Positions 1 to 11,944 of a stretch of DNA of 64,000 bases are shown in pieces. Below the pieces are notes generated by a model. It was not told the origin of the DNA, ran no database searches, and saw only the letters and a list, made by a program, of their open reading frames with translations. The stretch lies in assembly GCA_003991915.1 (NCBI GenBank), contig RQTK01000173.1, positions 1-64,000 on the forward strand. The letters run 5' to 3'. The stretch is from Elysia chlorotica (taxonomy: Eukaryota > Mollusca > Gastropoda > Plakobranchidae). The position numbers and the translations under genes are program-made. Numbering within the stretch: position 1 is the stretch's first letter; each line of letters starts with the position of its first letter.

Positions 1-780
1 CTCCAATTGCCAAGTCGTTGAAGGAGCAAAACTCTACAAACAATTACCCATTCTCATTTCTTGTGCCTACGTCCTGCTTTCCCATGATCAATTCTTTGCC
101 TGCATTTTCCATTCCAACTTTTGCATTGATGTCGCCCATCACAATCTTCATATCTCGTCGAGGTGCCTTGTTGAAAGTTGCCTGTAGCTGTTCATAAAAT
201 TCCTCCTTTTCCTCCTCCTTTGCTGCATTTGTAGGGGAATAGCATTGAATGATTGTGACCTTTCTACCCTTAGAGTTGAATCTAGCTGTTAGGATCCGTG
301 GTGATACTGGTTCCCATCTCAATGCTCCTACTGTATCTGGTGCTATGATCATCCCCACTCCATGCTCATGTACATGTCCATCTTCATGGCCTGAGTATAT
401 GATGGTGTCTCCATCTACCAATGTTCTCCTATCAGCACCAGTCCATCTTGTCTCACACAGTCACAGGATCTTCAGACTGTGCTCTTTCATTTCTTTACTT
501 ACCTGGGCTATTCTGCCCGTTTCGTAAAGGGTCCGGATGTTCCAGGTCCCAATACAGGTTTTGGTTTTGGTCATTAGGAGCACTGTCGGCAAACTAGCTT
601 CCCGAAGGCTTTCACTAGCCTGCGTCATGGACTCTTCTGAAGAACAATTGTCTCCCTCAGCCAAATAGATAATATTTTTTGTTGCCTTGGTTTCTGTTAC
701 AGTATAGTTTTTACGGGACTGGGGTGTAAACCCAGTGCCCAACCTTCCTCCTTTACCCTGGCTTAGAACAGGCAAGTCAC
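1..780 (-). mobile_element. LINE (non-LTR retrotransposon) fragment, APE-type endonuclease region
   Basis: The minus strand reads the start of an apurinic-like endonuclease. GTWNIRTLYETGRIAQV lies near 560-510, then CETRWTGADRRTLVDGD, then IIQCYSPTNAA and the catalytic-type MGDINAKVG near 130-100. These match the endonuclease of non-LTR elements often annotated as craniofacial development protein 2-like. One in-frame TGA lies between SLKIL and LCETRWTG (about 455-460), so this copy is not intact. The element runs off the left edge of the window, so its reverse transcriptase would lie further left. About 70 residues before the endonuclease may be leader or ORF1 tail. The LINE clade is not resolved. 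Confidence 0.85.
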
Positions 781-2920
781 ACAGCTTAGATATGTTCCTT
801 GGCGGAGTTAAATAATAGTATATAACTATGAAAATATTGAACTCACTTCAAATTTATGAATAAATATATAGAAAGTGGTGGTGTTCTTAAATTTGGCCAT
901 TAGTTATTGTTGTTTGCTTTGTTGTTGTTTTTTAATGTAGAACTCATGAAAGACTATCTGAGTTCAATCGTGTTTCTTTATCAGGACACTCTTTATTGTG
1001 TACTCAATTTTTAAAATCATGACATGTTTAAGGGTGGGCAGTTGTAAGATGAAATGAACTTCTATTTGGATACCTGCATGATCATATTACACAAAATTGT
1101 CCCTATTTACCCCACAGGTTGATAACTTTAAATCGAAATAAGTTTTCTTAATATGAAAAAAAAATGCGTTTTGTGTATTTTCTGTGTGTTGGCCTTTTTA
1201 GCAGCCATTACTGTTGTGAAAAATAACATAAACTATCATTGATCATTTCTAATGAATTCCTTCATACAGTTGAACCTAAGATAAACCTTGCAGAAGATAA
1301 TATAAAAACTGTGGTGTTATACTTTTAAGCACCAAATCTCTAAATTACTCTAATTTAAGTATCTAACAATATAAACTTGAGATAGGAAAAAGTATGCTGT
1401 TCCCTAGTAGAATAAGGATTCCAAACATGGGATTTCCATTTGAAAATGAAAGGAGCAGACTAACATTATTTATATAACATATCAAAGCCATTCTTTTTAC
1501 TGCATAAGGAACATTCTATCGTGTTATTTCTTTTCCTAGAAATCTTTCCTATGCTGTTGCAGTCAAGAGCTTGGACCCAAACTGAAAAGGAGAGGAAGAT
1601 TACTAACCACGATTCTCAACAGCGATTCCACCAAAGCCTTTATCTTTTTTTTCTTAGATGAAATAAAGTGTAAAAACACCACTCTTCAAAATTAATAGTA
1701 TTATGTTCGTACTGGTTGAATGTGTTTTCACTTCAAGAATGAAGATTATGTCTATAAAATGTATGTCGCTTTGTGTTCTACTAATTATAAATAAAAACAA
1801 ATTATCGAAGACGCTGTTGCCTAGGTATGCTTATTTTAAAATAAAACCCACAATAAATATTGTGCTGTATAATTCAAATTTACAGTTGGTAAGAAATACT
1901 GTGCACAGCAATAAATTACTTTGTAATAACAAACAAATTATTCTAAATTCATGTTACCGTAAAAAATTGCATTGAGCTATCTGTTCAGACATGCATCAAA
2001 TCCTTATCAAAGTGATGCTAACTTTAACCAATGGTACATGTATTCGGTTAATTCAAAATGTCAAGTTTCAATGTAATTCTACAAGTATTTTTGTGCATAA
2101 TAATAATTCATATAATTTTAAAAAGGCATGGCACTAAACAATTCTATCTACATGTGCATTTACCTTCATTTATAATTCAACTTTTTCTTTCACGAAATTT
2201 TTTGCTGACTTGAGGCTGTTTTTTTCGGATTAATTTTGAAACTATAATTTGACCCTATTGATTTTTTTTCACGTACTGTGATCTCTAGCTTCTGTTTTTT
2301 TCAACATTCTCTAATTTCACGTGATTTGTTTTCATGATTAACTTTTAAATTCATGGAAACATAAATGAAAAGCGAAAAGGTATCAATCTTAAAACATATT
2401 GAGGAAGTATTGAACTATATGTTGGATATTTTAAAATTTTTACAATTAAGGCGGTATGCTTAAAAATATTTCACCAAACTACAACTTAATAATAATAGTG
2501 AATCACAAACAGGCATAGTGGGATAACGATTCATAAATGTAGAAACAATTTTATGGGAAAATGTATCCACCAATCCTCCCCCTTCTTTTTTTTTTTGTTT
2601 ATTTCGACCTTTCTGCCAAAAGTGTTACTTTAAAATTTTAACCAAATGAATACGTATAATCTAATCCAGCAATTGTGATTAATAACGATAGCAATTAGCA
2701 GCATCAATGTATTCAGAAAATGGCCTAAATCCTTTAATTGAATATTATTATATAATCTACATATTGGTATGAAGGTCTTGATTTCTGTTTCGTCTAAAGG
2801 CAATGGCTACTATCGTCTTTTTTACACACACAAAAACAACAACAAAAAACTACACACACGCACGCAATACAATTTGCAAGAATGTTTGAACAACAAAGAT
2901 AACCACTCCCTCACCAAACG
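781..2920. other. AT-rich stretch, no gene seen
   Basis: Low-complexity AT-rich sequence with scattered stops in all frames. A 90-codon open frame on the plus strand at 1,703-1,975 is AT-driven, resembles no known family and is not called. No splice-supported exon or clear repeat structure was recognised. Confidence 0.5.
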
Positions 2921-2924
2921 GCTT

Positions 2925-3292
2925 CTTCTTCTTCTTCTTCTTTTCGTTCTCCAACACTCTCTTCAAATGCTGATCCCAGCCTGGGCAATGAAGGCTACCG
3001 TTTTCTCTAGCTCAGGAAGGGGCCCGTATAGCTTTGTGTGCATGTCTATTCTCTCCCTCCAGATGGGCTGTCTAACATCGCTGTATATCCTGCAATCCTG
3101 TAGCACATGTTGGGCTATTTCTGCTGCCTGTCCACACAAGCAGAGATCTGTTTCGCCGACTTTAAATATCTTGTGGATGTGGTGTTTTAGTCAGTTATGT
3201 CCAGTCCTGAGCCTAAAAATGGTGGTTTGGCCTCGTCTGCTTAGGCAGTACACCCCGTCTTGCTTGTTGTATTCAGGGTGACTTTTTCCACT
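2925..3292 (-). mobile_element. LINE 3' end: RT C-terminal cysteine motif and (AAG)n tail
   Basis: On the minus strand the sequence reads TIFRLRTGHN, then HHIHKIFKVGETDLCLCGQ, AAEIAQHVLQDC, then IDMHTKLYGPLPELEKT and AFIAQAGIS followed by a stop. This is the C-terminal C-x-C...H...C block typical of Jockey-like or related LINE polyproteins. The coding part ends just before a short CTT run (AAG on the coding strand), which fits a LINE 3' tail. One in-frame stop lies just after TGHN. Only the last ~110 residues are present, as expected for a 5'-truncated insertion. Confidence 0.85.
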
Positions 3293-3428
3293 TTTTGTTT
3301 AGGCTGGTTTTGATTATGGACTTTACTTATCTGTATGTGAGGTCACTTTCAATCTGTTCCAGTACCGATCCTTCCTCTGTCTGAATATAATCCATATTAT
3401 ATACTACACTACACACACATAAGCATAA

Positions 3429-3536
3429 CTTTTCTCTCTTTTCTTTATTACTTGCTGATATTTCTTAATACATTTACCGTATCCTTTTGTACATGTATTA
3501 AGAAATATCAGAAAATAATAAAGAAAAGAGAAAAGT
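3429..3536. repeat. Near-perfect inverted repeat (hairpin), arms ~43 bp
   Basis: The left arm at about 3,429-3,474 and the right arm at about 3,494-3,536 are reverse complements with only a few mismatches, separated by a loop of about 20 nt. The RNA would fold into a long stem. It could be a very short MITE-like palindrome or a small-RNA precursor. No flanking target duplication was established. Confidence 0.75.
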
Positions 3537-3539
3537 CGT

Positions 3540-4226
3540 GAACAATTTATAGGCCTAAAAAATTCAAAGTTAAAGAATAAAAAGTATGATTTACGTAAAT
3601 ATTAACACATTTACGGTACAAGGATTATGTAATACAAATGTGCAATTGCAAAATAAAGGTATAGAACTTGAAAAAGATTTGACGTAAATTGTCATAAGAG
3701 TAAGATTGCAGGGGAAAAGCAATAAAAAAAAAACTAGTCCATCTAGCCACCGCACAAGCTAGATCTACAGTCCACAACACTGGGTGGCACGAGCACACAG
3801 GTACGATGAGAAAAATCGCAAAGCCTGAAGACGGACGATCGCCAACCGGCACGCTTAGAAATGTCTAGACGCTAGGCCAGAAATTTTCGCTAGCTACAGT
3901 TGCTTTCGGTGTACCGTCGTGGCCCGCAAAAAGTCTAATGCCAAGATGGGATTGTCAAATAATGCATTAGATACATGTAAAATTATATTATGCTTGCCTG
4001 GAGAAAGTCAGCTCGGAAACAATATCAAACGTATCCATCTAGATGGACAGACTATTATTACTGTACTTTAGGTTGGGGTAATTTTGATATGCTTATGTGT
4101 TTTTGTCAAGAGATGTTAGAAATGTGACATAACACCGCGAGCGCACCAGTATTTCCTATAATGAAACTAACTGAGCGAGATAGTAAATTGTTAAAATAAC
4201 TAATGAAAACAGAGCAGCATTTAACT
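3540..4226. other. No gene seen
   Basis: Mixed-composition noncoding sequence. Open frames on either strand are short and resemble no protein family known to me. The right-hand part leads into a dispersed repeat. Confidence 0.4.
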
Positions 4227-4722
4227 GCAATCCCACAAAACCGAATTACATTAAATCCCCAGGACATATTAAAACAATGCCCTTACAATCTTAATTTTCA
4301 ACATTGTTATACTGCTAGCGCTAACATTAGGGCAACGAGTGCAGACCCTGGCTTACTGCATTGCTCAAGACAGGTAACAGAGTTCATTTAACTTGTCTGA
4401 CATTCATAAAACTACCTGTCCCAAAAAAACTAACATTCAGATGAACTTCCTCCTTTTTCATACGAATATTTGTGCGTGGCATATTACTTGAAAGATTGCA
4501 TGATATCGGTGACTCTGAGGGCATGAGACAAACTTATTTTTATTTATTACGGTAGCTGTATTTTAGCCTACAGGGATTGGAAACCATTAGACAATGGCTC
4601 ACATCAGTATTGACTGATTCGGGAGTTGACACGCCAGTGTGTTCTGCTCACAGCACCCGTTCTGCAGCAGCGGCGCAGTCTCAAGACATAGGAACAACTA
4701 TGTTGTCAGGTGGGGGGGGGGG
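4227..4722 (+). repeat. Dispersed repeat A, copy 1
   Basis: This block recurs at 10,790-11,240 in the same orientation. Shared landmarks in order are GCAATCCCACAAAAC near the start, TAACAGAGTTCATTTAACTT, then CATACGAATATTTGTG, GGCTCACATCAGTAT, and AGACATAGGAACAA followed by ATGTTGTCAG at the end. The two copies differ by many substitutions and small indels, so the repeat is old. It shows no coding capacity and its class is unknown. Confidence 0.75.
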
Positions 4723-4794
4723 TACAACTACTAGATTATGATTGGATGTGTTGTAGCCTGGACAAAGAATACAAGAATTTCCGTAATTTTAGAT

Positions 4795-4975
4795 CTATGC
4801 AAATAGCGAAGGTTATCTTAATCTATATCTAGATTCTTTCCCTACCTTCTAGATTCTCTAGAACTCTTTAGTCTATAAATATTGTACACAAGTATACATA
4901 CTGGACATTTCAATCTTAAACAAGTTTCATCATCCTCTTGAGGATCTAGTTCTAGATCTAGATCGAAATAATAAT
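4795..4975. repeat. TCTAGATC-rich patch
   Basis: Irregular CTAGAT and TCTAGA motifs recur through this interval (for example ATCTAGTTCTAGATCTAG). Similar words reappear near 21,790 and 47,750. It is a degenerate simple-sequence zone rather than a regular array. Confidence 0.4.
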
Positions 4976-5087
4976 TATATGGTTTACCTAGGCTCATTAT
5001 GTAGCTGTTCGTCTAAATTGAAATATTTACAGTCCATTTTTGCGAACCTCCAGTGGAGTCCGCGGTTCCCCCAAAGGGTCCATGGAG

Positions 5088-5684
5088 TTTAAGGGCGAAG
5101 CTACAGCAAACTAGGTCAAGCGTCAGTCGACGTTAACATTATGACAAAGTTGTCGATCCTGGTATAAATGCCCAAGCAACACAGATGCCAGCCGAAGCAT
5201 GTGATGACAGGATCGAAGGTCATCGGTCAGCGGGGAATCGCTCTTCGCACATACACGCGAGCCTAGATTCTGTCAAAGTGTGCCCAGCTGTTATGCGATT
5301 AGCTAACTTTTCAAATATTTAAAAAACTACGCTGGTTTCATATATCATTTTTATTGTGACCTTATTTTATTATTATCTTTGACTTAATATATTACTTGTT
5401 TCTATATTTATTAAGGCATTCTTTAGAAAATTGTGTTTTAAATTTTTGAATCGAGAGCCGGAAAACAATGGTGGTCGTCCAACACAGACTATCACAGATC
5501 AAGTTTTGCCTCCCCGTAGCAAAACACAGATTGTCGGTCCGTCAACGGAAGCTGTTAACCGTCGTACGACAGCCGGTCTATCTCCAGGAACGAATAACCA
5601 CTAAAAATGGATCTCGGCATAATATTATTGTGTGTGTCTGTCCTGGATGCATGTAATGTATGAGTTGGTATATCTTCAGCTTAA
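5088..5684 (+). repeat. Dispersed repeat B, copy 1 (~0.6 kb)
   Basis: Highly similar to 20,083-20,683. Both begin around AGCTACAxCAAACTAGGTCA, pass through ATGACAAAGTTGTCGATCCT and GGGGAATCGCTCTTCGCACA, then a shared AT-rich centre. Both carry a GC-richer part with CCAACACAGACT and TTGCCTCCCCGTAGC, and end near GAGTTGGTATATCTTCAG. Identity looks high (roughly nine in ten by eye). A third copy of only the first ~35 bp is at 53,408-53,450. No coding frame is maintained across copies. It is probably a non-autonomous transposable element of unknown class. Confidence 0.8.
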
Positions 5685-5959
5685 GTCCGCGGCTATGAAT
5701 TCCCGCTTTTTCTCCGCGCTGGTAACTTCTCCCAGCCCGGCTCCCTTGTACCGCCCGTCTATGATGTGCATTAATTGAATTAGGCGATAGATTTATAGTG
5801 GTGGGATGTTTCTTCTCGGAACTAAAAACAATTTTACACAACCACATCATTGGTTTGACTCGCAATGCAATTTTTGGCGATAAGTATTAATCTTGGCAAA
5901 ACAGAATGCAACACCACAAAGCGACATCACTGCAAAGCCCTCCTTAATTCCATTCAATC

Positions 5960-7560
5960 AGTTTATGGGCCAGAGCAAAAAGATCATAGGAGGCTAATTT
6001 AAACAGCTCTAGTTTTATTAATGAGCCTATAGCACTTTTAGAAGTTAAAATAGCCATTACTAAATTAAAAACAGGAAAAGAACCTGGTCCAGGCATAATT
6101 CCTACCGATTCAACACCCAATCTTTGTTAATTTTTTTGTAATAGTTTAGAAGTCGACTTTTCGAACGGGAATTATCCTCATGTGTGGTCTAAATATGTCA
6201 ATTTGCCATTGCATAAACAAGGAAATACAAATAATGTCAACAATTACATTGGCATAGGTCTACTAAACTTTTTAGGAAAATAATTGTTTCACCACGTATT
6301 AGATGCTCGTTTAAAGTCTTGTTGTGGTTTCAATAACCTTATTTCTGAGATTCAAGCATGATTCAGGGCTTCACTTAGCACAAACGATAATGTAGTTGTA
6401 CAACAATGTACAAAATATGTTGGACGTTCATGTGGAAACTTTTACATTTTAATTTTTTTCCAAGGCTTATGACTGGGTAACCAGGAGCAAGCTAAGGAAT
6501 ACACTGTGTACACACGATTGGGGCCACGCACATGTTAAATATTTTTTAGTCCGTGCAAGCAGCAGTGACTGTCCGAAACTATAATCGAAATATATCAAAC
6601 ACTTGCAATACATGTACTGAATATTTGGTCCTTTTCAATTTGCCTATAAAACGCAGTTCTAGTTTTTGTGAACTTCTAGAGAAGGCACAGACACACGTGT
6701 GTCTTCTGTTTATTTTCTTCTTCAGTAATCAACACCATGCAGCCACACATCATGTTTGAAAAATTAGTTTTCTTAAAGTTAACAAAAACATCTCATTTTG
6801 TGTATCTAAGAATTTCTAGCACAGCGAAAACAATACGTTTAATCGAACACATTTTCTATTATTTGTGAATTGACTACGGCAGCACCCAAGGGTGGTGTTC
6901 TATCCCCAACTCTGTACATGTCTGTACACCAATGACTACCGTATACACCAAACCGATACAACTTTCATAAAAAGTGCAGGCAATTCTGTTATTCGGGGCT
7001 TCTTCACGACCCATGTAAAAACATCCTATTTAGAAGAGATAGAAAACTTTGCTGAATGCTTTGAAATGTTAGTAAATTGTAATAGACTTTAGGGCTTATC
7101 ATGAGAGCCATATTCCATCGATGATCCAAGGAGACAAAGTAGAAACTGTATCTTGGCTTCACGATAGATGATAAATTAAATTGGCTTATGCATGTGACGT
7201 CTTGAAAAAAAAATTAACAAAAGAATGTAATTCTTAAGAAAATTAAAATCTTTTAACTTGAAAAGAAAAACCCATCTAACAACGTTTTTATTCCTCTATG
7301 ACAGAAAAAGTGATTTTCTATGGAATAAGCGGCTGGGGGAAGGTAAAAGCAGAATACTCAAAGAAATTTAATGATGTGATTAGAAAATAGGGAACTGTGA
7401 GTGGGAAAATGTAGTTTTCTACGCAAGCGTAAATAAATTTTTTGTAACGCCAAACTCCCACTCAATCAAGAATTTGTTCGCTCTGCACCAAACAATAACA
7501 TCTTGCAACATCTATAAAAAATAGAGAGCTATAGCAAATCTTTTGTCCCAGAGTACTGGA
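5960..7560 (+). mobile_element. Decayed LINE reverse transcriptase
   Basis: Scattered frames on the plus strand together resemble a non-LTR reverse transcriptase. Pieces include KIAITKLKTGKEPGPGIIP (finger region), SNGNYPHVWSKYVNLPLHKQGN, NNYIGIGLLNFLGK (the NYRGISLLN block) and CTNDYRIHQ after a GVLSP-like start near 6,890. LGFTIDDKLNWLMHV lies near 7,160, in the region after the catalytic palm. Frames switch often and there are many stops, so it is an inactive relic. The usual FADD catalytic box was not recognised. Its 5' and 3' ends are not defined. Confidence 0.7.
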
Positions 7561-7564
7561 TGTT

Positions 7565-8334
7565 AGTATGTGACGTGCACCATTCACCAGATATAAACAT
7601 TTGACTTTAATGACCTTTAATTTTAAAATTATTAAAACTGTGACACTAATGTAAAAAAAAATGTTAGTACCTCGTAGATTATAGATTTATGTATAATAAT
7701 TGAGCACAGTGGACTGCAGGCAAGGCTGAAATGAATGGCCCTATTAATTTTTTCCTAGTCCCGAATCGAATACGTTTTAACCCTCATCATATATTAAGCA
7801 AATAATAACGTAGCCCTATTTTCTTCCGCTAGGGAAATCATCATCGATTTGAATTCAAAACAAAACCCAGATGTTTAAGCGACTGGCTAGGGATAGGGGA
7901 TGACTTGTCTGAAAAAGATCACCCTAATGATTAAATAGATGTTCTTGTATGTTCCACATTTCTATTACAATAATCATAATTATGTATCCCCTTGAACGTA
8001 GATATCATGAACACATACATGCTAATTAGAATCCTCCTTTTCCTTAAATGAGCCAAAACAGGTTTCATTATATTCTAGGAGGATCTTTAAACCCTTGGGG
8101 CAGAGTCAGAAATGAATAGGTACTTTTCTAAAAATCAAACTTGAACATAGATCCGTATCCACGGGAATGGTAAAATAGGCATCCTTCAGATACAAACCAT
8201 ATAGGAGCCTTCATACCTAATTTCATTTTGAATACAAGTTTCCACGTGAAGGCCCTTCCTCACCCGGCACTGAAAAAAAATCGACAAAATTACGTTGTAA
8301 AAAGTAACGCAATTGTTTGAAAAGGGCACGATTT
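7565..8334. other. No gene seen
   Basis: AT-rich sequence between a LINE relic and the foldback-like element. No coding frame, tandem repeat or RNA gene was recognised. Confidence 0.4.
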
Positions 8335-9735
8335 AGTGTAGGTCATCCATAAGATGGAAAGTGACATGCTGTTTTGTATGTTTACACAACTTTGATCATT
8401 TCATAATGTAGTGTATGTCACTCATTATTTTGGAAATGATTTGTGTATGTCATCCATTAGTTTCAAAAAGATATGGTATCAAGCATACCGTCCATAAGTC
8501 TGAAAATGCCATGATATTGTGTATGGCATACATTAATTTAAAATTGACATGATATTGTGTATGTCATCCATTAGTTTGAAAATATACCATACATTAATTT
8601 GAAAATGACACAATATTGTGTATGTCATCCATACATATATATGTTTGAAAATGACATCGTGTATGTCATACATTAATTTGAAAATGATATGGTCTTGTGT
8701 ATGTCATCTATTAGTTTGAAAAGGATATGGGTATGAATCTGAAGAAAACAAGACTAGAGAATAGTCTTTAATTGCACAAATTGTTTATTAGAGTCAGATG
8801 ACTGATACATTCCTAAATTCCTACTTTCATTACGTGGCTAATGGTTCTATTTTGCTTTGTGATAGTCATTTTAAGATGCTATCGGTATCAATGCCAGGTC
8901 GCGCGACGTTGCCCCAATCCCAACGTCGGATTAATTAGTGATATTTCTTTAACTTGCAGTTTATACAATAAGAAAATAACTCTGACCATTTCTTTTTAAC
9001 TTGCAGTTGATACAGTTGAAGAAAACATATTATTTCTTTAAATTGCAATTTATGCAGTTTAAGAATACATCGCACTATTTCTTTAACTTGCAGTCTATAC
9101 AGTAAAAGAATCATTTTTTAAGTTGCAACTTACACTCAGTCTTAAGGAATACTAATTTCTTATTATTTAAATTTCTGGCAACGTATACGGTAGAGAAGAT
9201 TTCTAATTATTGGCTAAATTGCAGCTTCTGCAGTTAGAAAATATTTCTTATTGTGTTTAGAAACTGCAGCTTATATGCAGTCGAATGATAAGTTCATACT
9301 TATGAACGTGGAAATGTAGTAGTCTCACTCAGATAAAAAACATGTACGATTTAAGACTATTCTCTAGTCTTGTTTTCGTCAGGATCATATACACATGTCA
9401 TTTTCAAACTAATGAATGCCATACAAAATATCATGTAATTCTCAAAATAATGTATGATATACACAGTATCATGTCATTTTCAAACGTATGGAGGATATAC
9501 ACTACTTCATGTTATTTTCGAACTAACGGATGGCATAAACAATACGAAATACAATGATTTTTTTTTAAATAATGGATGACTTACACTACATCATGTAGTT
9601 TTCAAACATGATGATATAATCAATCTTATTTCATTTTTAGACTAATGGAGAACATACCGAGCCATTTTTCAACTAATAAATTACATGCACAACACCACGT
9701 TATTTTCAAACTAATGGATGGCATACGCAATACAT
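8335..9735. mobile_element. Foldback-like element with tandem-repeat terminal inverted repeats
   Basis: The left arm (about 8,335-8,770) contains roughly nine or ten degenerate copies of a ~40-bp unit with the core TGTATGTCATCCATTAGTTT followed by GAAAATGACATGATATTG. The right arm (about 9,350-9,735) carries the same unit in reverse orientation, with CATTTTCAAACTAATG cores. The inner edges match exactly as inverted repeats over 25 bp (8,744-8,768 versus 9,353-9,377). The spacer holds a different tandem repeat. Arms made of direct repeats facing each other are the hallmark of foldback elements such as Drosophila FB and Galileo. No transposase is visible, so this copy would be non-autonomous. 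Confidence 0.7.
8940..9262 (+). repeat. ~45-bp tandem repeat in the foldback spacer
   Basis: The unit ATTTCTTTAACTTGCAGTTT followed by ATACAGTTAAGAA recurs about five or six times at roughly 45-bp spacing, with starts near 8,942, 8,987, 9,031 and 9,076 and more degenerate copies to about 9,260. It is distinct from the ~40-bp arm units. Confidence 0.7.
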
Positions 9736-9739
9736 GTAC

Positions 9740-9960
9740 CATGTTATTGTTTGCCTAAACTGTTGCCGATTGCTAATGCTACTGTTTATGTACTTCGGAG
9801 AAAGAGAAAAAGAAAAATGCAATCAGTTGCTTAAACTGTTACCAAATGCTATTGTTTGTGTGCTTCGGAATAATAAAAAAAAAAGTAATAAAAACACAAT
9901 CAGTTGCCTAAACTGTTGCCGAAGTTGCTTTTGAAATAATCCCATTTATTTTTAAATCAT
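9740..9960 (+). repeat. Short tandem repeat, ~3 units
   Basis: A unit containing TTGCCTAAACTGTTGCCGA, then TGTTTATGTGCTTCGGA and an A-rich stretch with GCAATCAG, repeats about three times at 70-90 bp spacing directly beside the foldback-like element. The open frame across it reflects the repeat and is not called as a gene. Confidence 0.6.
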
Positions 9961-10229
9961 CTTTTGAAAACTGAATCAAAAGGCTAATCAACTGTTTATG
10001 TGATTCGGAAATAGTTGCATTTAATTCAGTTTTGAAACCATACATGGTTTCTTTACTTCGTCCTCACCTTAATAAGAACGGCAAAATATGCCTTATACTA
10101 TTGGGCATATACGGGGTTACGCATGGTTTCGTATTTTGAAAATTGAAGGTTTCCTCTTCAGCAAAAACCTTGGAGAAAAGGTTAAGTCCTTCAATGAAAT
10201 TAATCGAATCGAATGGAAGACCCCAGTTC

Positions 10230-10565
10230 ATTGGAGGTTTCACGAGAAGAAGAATTAAGACATGTAAGCGCCAAACATTGTGAAGACATTATTAATATTA
10301 TGGGCAAGCTTAACTAACGAGGCTTTATTCTTCAAACTATAAGCGGCTACATCATTCAATTTTCGGAACACCCTGTACAAACATTTAGACCCAGAGAATG
10401 AAAATTTAATACAGAGGAAATAAAAGCAATCAAGAAAATCGTCGTGGACTTAGAAGAAAGGGGCACTGTTAAGAAATGCACACTAAAAAGGCGACTTTCT
10501 GCATACTGTTTACCAATAGAGAAAAGTACTTCAGTTCCTGATGATAATATTAAAGGATGATTCCT
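10230..10565 (+). mobile_element. DIRS-like reverse transcriptase fossil (small piece)
   Basis: Residues resembling the start of a DIRS-type reverse transcriptase are readable on the plus strand, including GYIIQFSEHPVQTF and EEIKAIKKIVVDLEERGTV. Only a short piece remains and it is broken. DIRS elements are tyrosine-recombinase retrotransposons. A possibly related recombinase piece lies at 38,950-39,560, but nothing shows the two came from one copy. Confidence 0.45.
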
Positions 10566-10789
10566 TATGTTAAGACACTCAACGAATATGTGACATAGGG
10601 TTCTGTTAGTTGTAAATTACCAGAATATGAAACGCTTGGTACCCAAGCTTCAACACATGAAGTCTATCCTTTTAATTCATTTTCTGTTTTGTCTGGTCCA
10701 TCCAACCAGTAGTACTGGAGAGATGCCCCCTGGAAGGACGCCTCAACGTTGTGTTTGGGATCTGTGTGCCACGATAGGGTTGTCAGATA

Positions 10790-11240
10790 ATGCAATCCCA
10801 CAAAACTGAATTACAAAGCTATTTGGGATGTGTCAAGGGTGTTGGAATATAATGCCAGTATAATTTTTTACTTTTACAATAGCTCTGCTGCTACTGCTAG
10901 CACTAACATCAGGACAAAGAGTGGTGCAGTTTCTGGCCTCTCTTAGGCTTACTTCATTATTCATAACGGGTAACAGAGTTCATTTAACTTGTCTGACCTT
11001 CTCAAAACTACCTCTCCCAAAAACCGTAACATTCAGATGGACTTCCTTCTTTTCCATACGAATATTTGTGAGTGTTGAAAGATTAAATACATAAAAACGG
11101 TGACACTGAGGGCATAAGACAACCTTTTTATTATCATACAGGGAGGTGGGATTGAAAACCACTAGTCGAGGGCTCACATCAGTATAGACTGATGCAACGG
11201 CCCAGTCTCTAGACATAGGAACAATTATGTTGTCAGTGGG
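10790..11240 (+). repeat. Dispersed repeat A, copy 2
   Basis: Second copy of the block at 4,227-4,722, in the same orientation. It shares GCAATCCCACAAAAC, TAACAGAGTTCATTTAACTT, CATACGAATATTTGTG and the AGACATAGGAACAA end. The open frame on the minus strand at 10,980-11,216 lies entirely inside the repeat and is not a gene. Confidence 0.75.
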
Positions 11241-11244
11241 GTGA

Positions 11245-11940
11245 AAATCTCAAATTTTGAAAAGGTTTTATGACAAACCCAAATAAGTACCTTGAATAAC
11301 ACTGCTACAACATGAGTCTTCGCCGGTAGTTTCTGTACTGAGCTATTACAATTCTCAAGTTGTTTTTGATAGATGGAGGATTTTACATAATACTATGCCA
11401 ATGTGTTTTAGTTATTTTAACTAGAAGAATTTATATTGTTTATCAATACGGGGACTCATAATTCGGCGTGTGACTGTGAGTCGCTTGAAATGCGGGTTAT
11501 GATTGAAGATACACTCCTTTAATTATTGTTACGCGCACTGGCTATACCGATAAATCATATTATCTGATTCCAAATCAGATAATTATATAGTAATACACTG
11601 TACCTGCTACTATTTGAATGATGGTTGTCGCCAGCGGCGGCTCGTGCCCTAAAAAAAAAAACGGGGAAAGTGGGGGGGGGGGGGGGAGTGGGGGCTGTTT
11701 TGACGTAAACGGTGCCTGTAAATTGTACATTTTTTTGCTTCACTTTCTTCAGCATTTCTTTCCATAAGACATGAATGAGGAACCGATTAAAAAAAAAGAT
11801 AATCTTTTGAGTAATTTCAAGTATTCAAGTATCCTATCTAATAAACTGATGATAAATGTTATTATAAAAAATCACCATCAATACTTGCGAAAATACTTCC
11901 ATATTTCATTTTTTGAAGTGATTCCGATTCCACTGTCATA
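11245..11940. other. No gene seen; A-run then G-run near 11,650-11,690
   Basis: Noncoding sequence containing an A11-12 tract followed by a run of about 14 G. The proline-rich open frame on the minus strand here is a by-product of the G-run. Nothing else was recognised. Confidence 0.45.
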
Positions 11941-11944
11941 ATAC

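Noticed and set aside
1703-1975. 90-codon plus-strand frame
   Set aside because: AT-rich, no domain, no splice or conservation support.
2769-3281. 170-codon plus-strand frame with a Leu run
   Set aside because: It is antisense to a LINE C-terminus that is clearly coding on the minus strand; the Leu run is the CTT tail.
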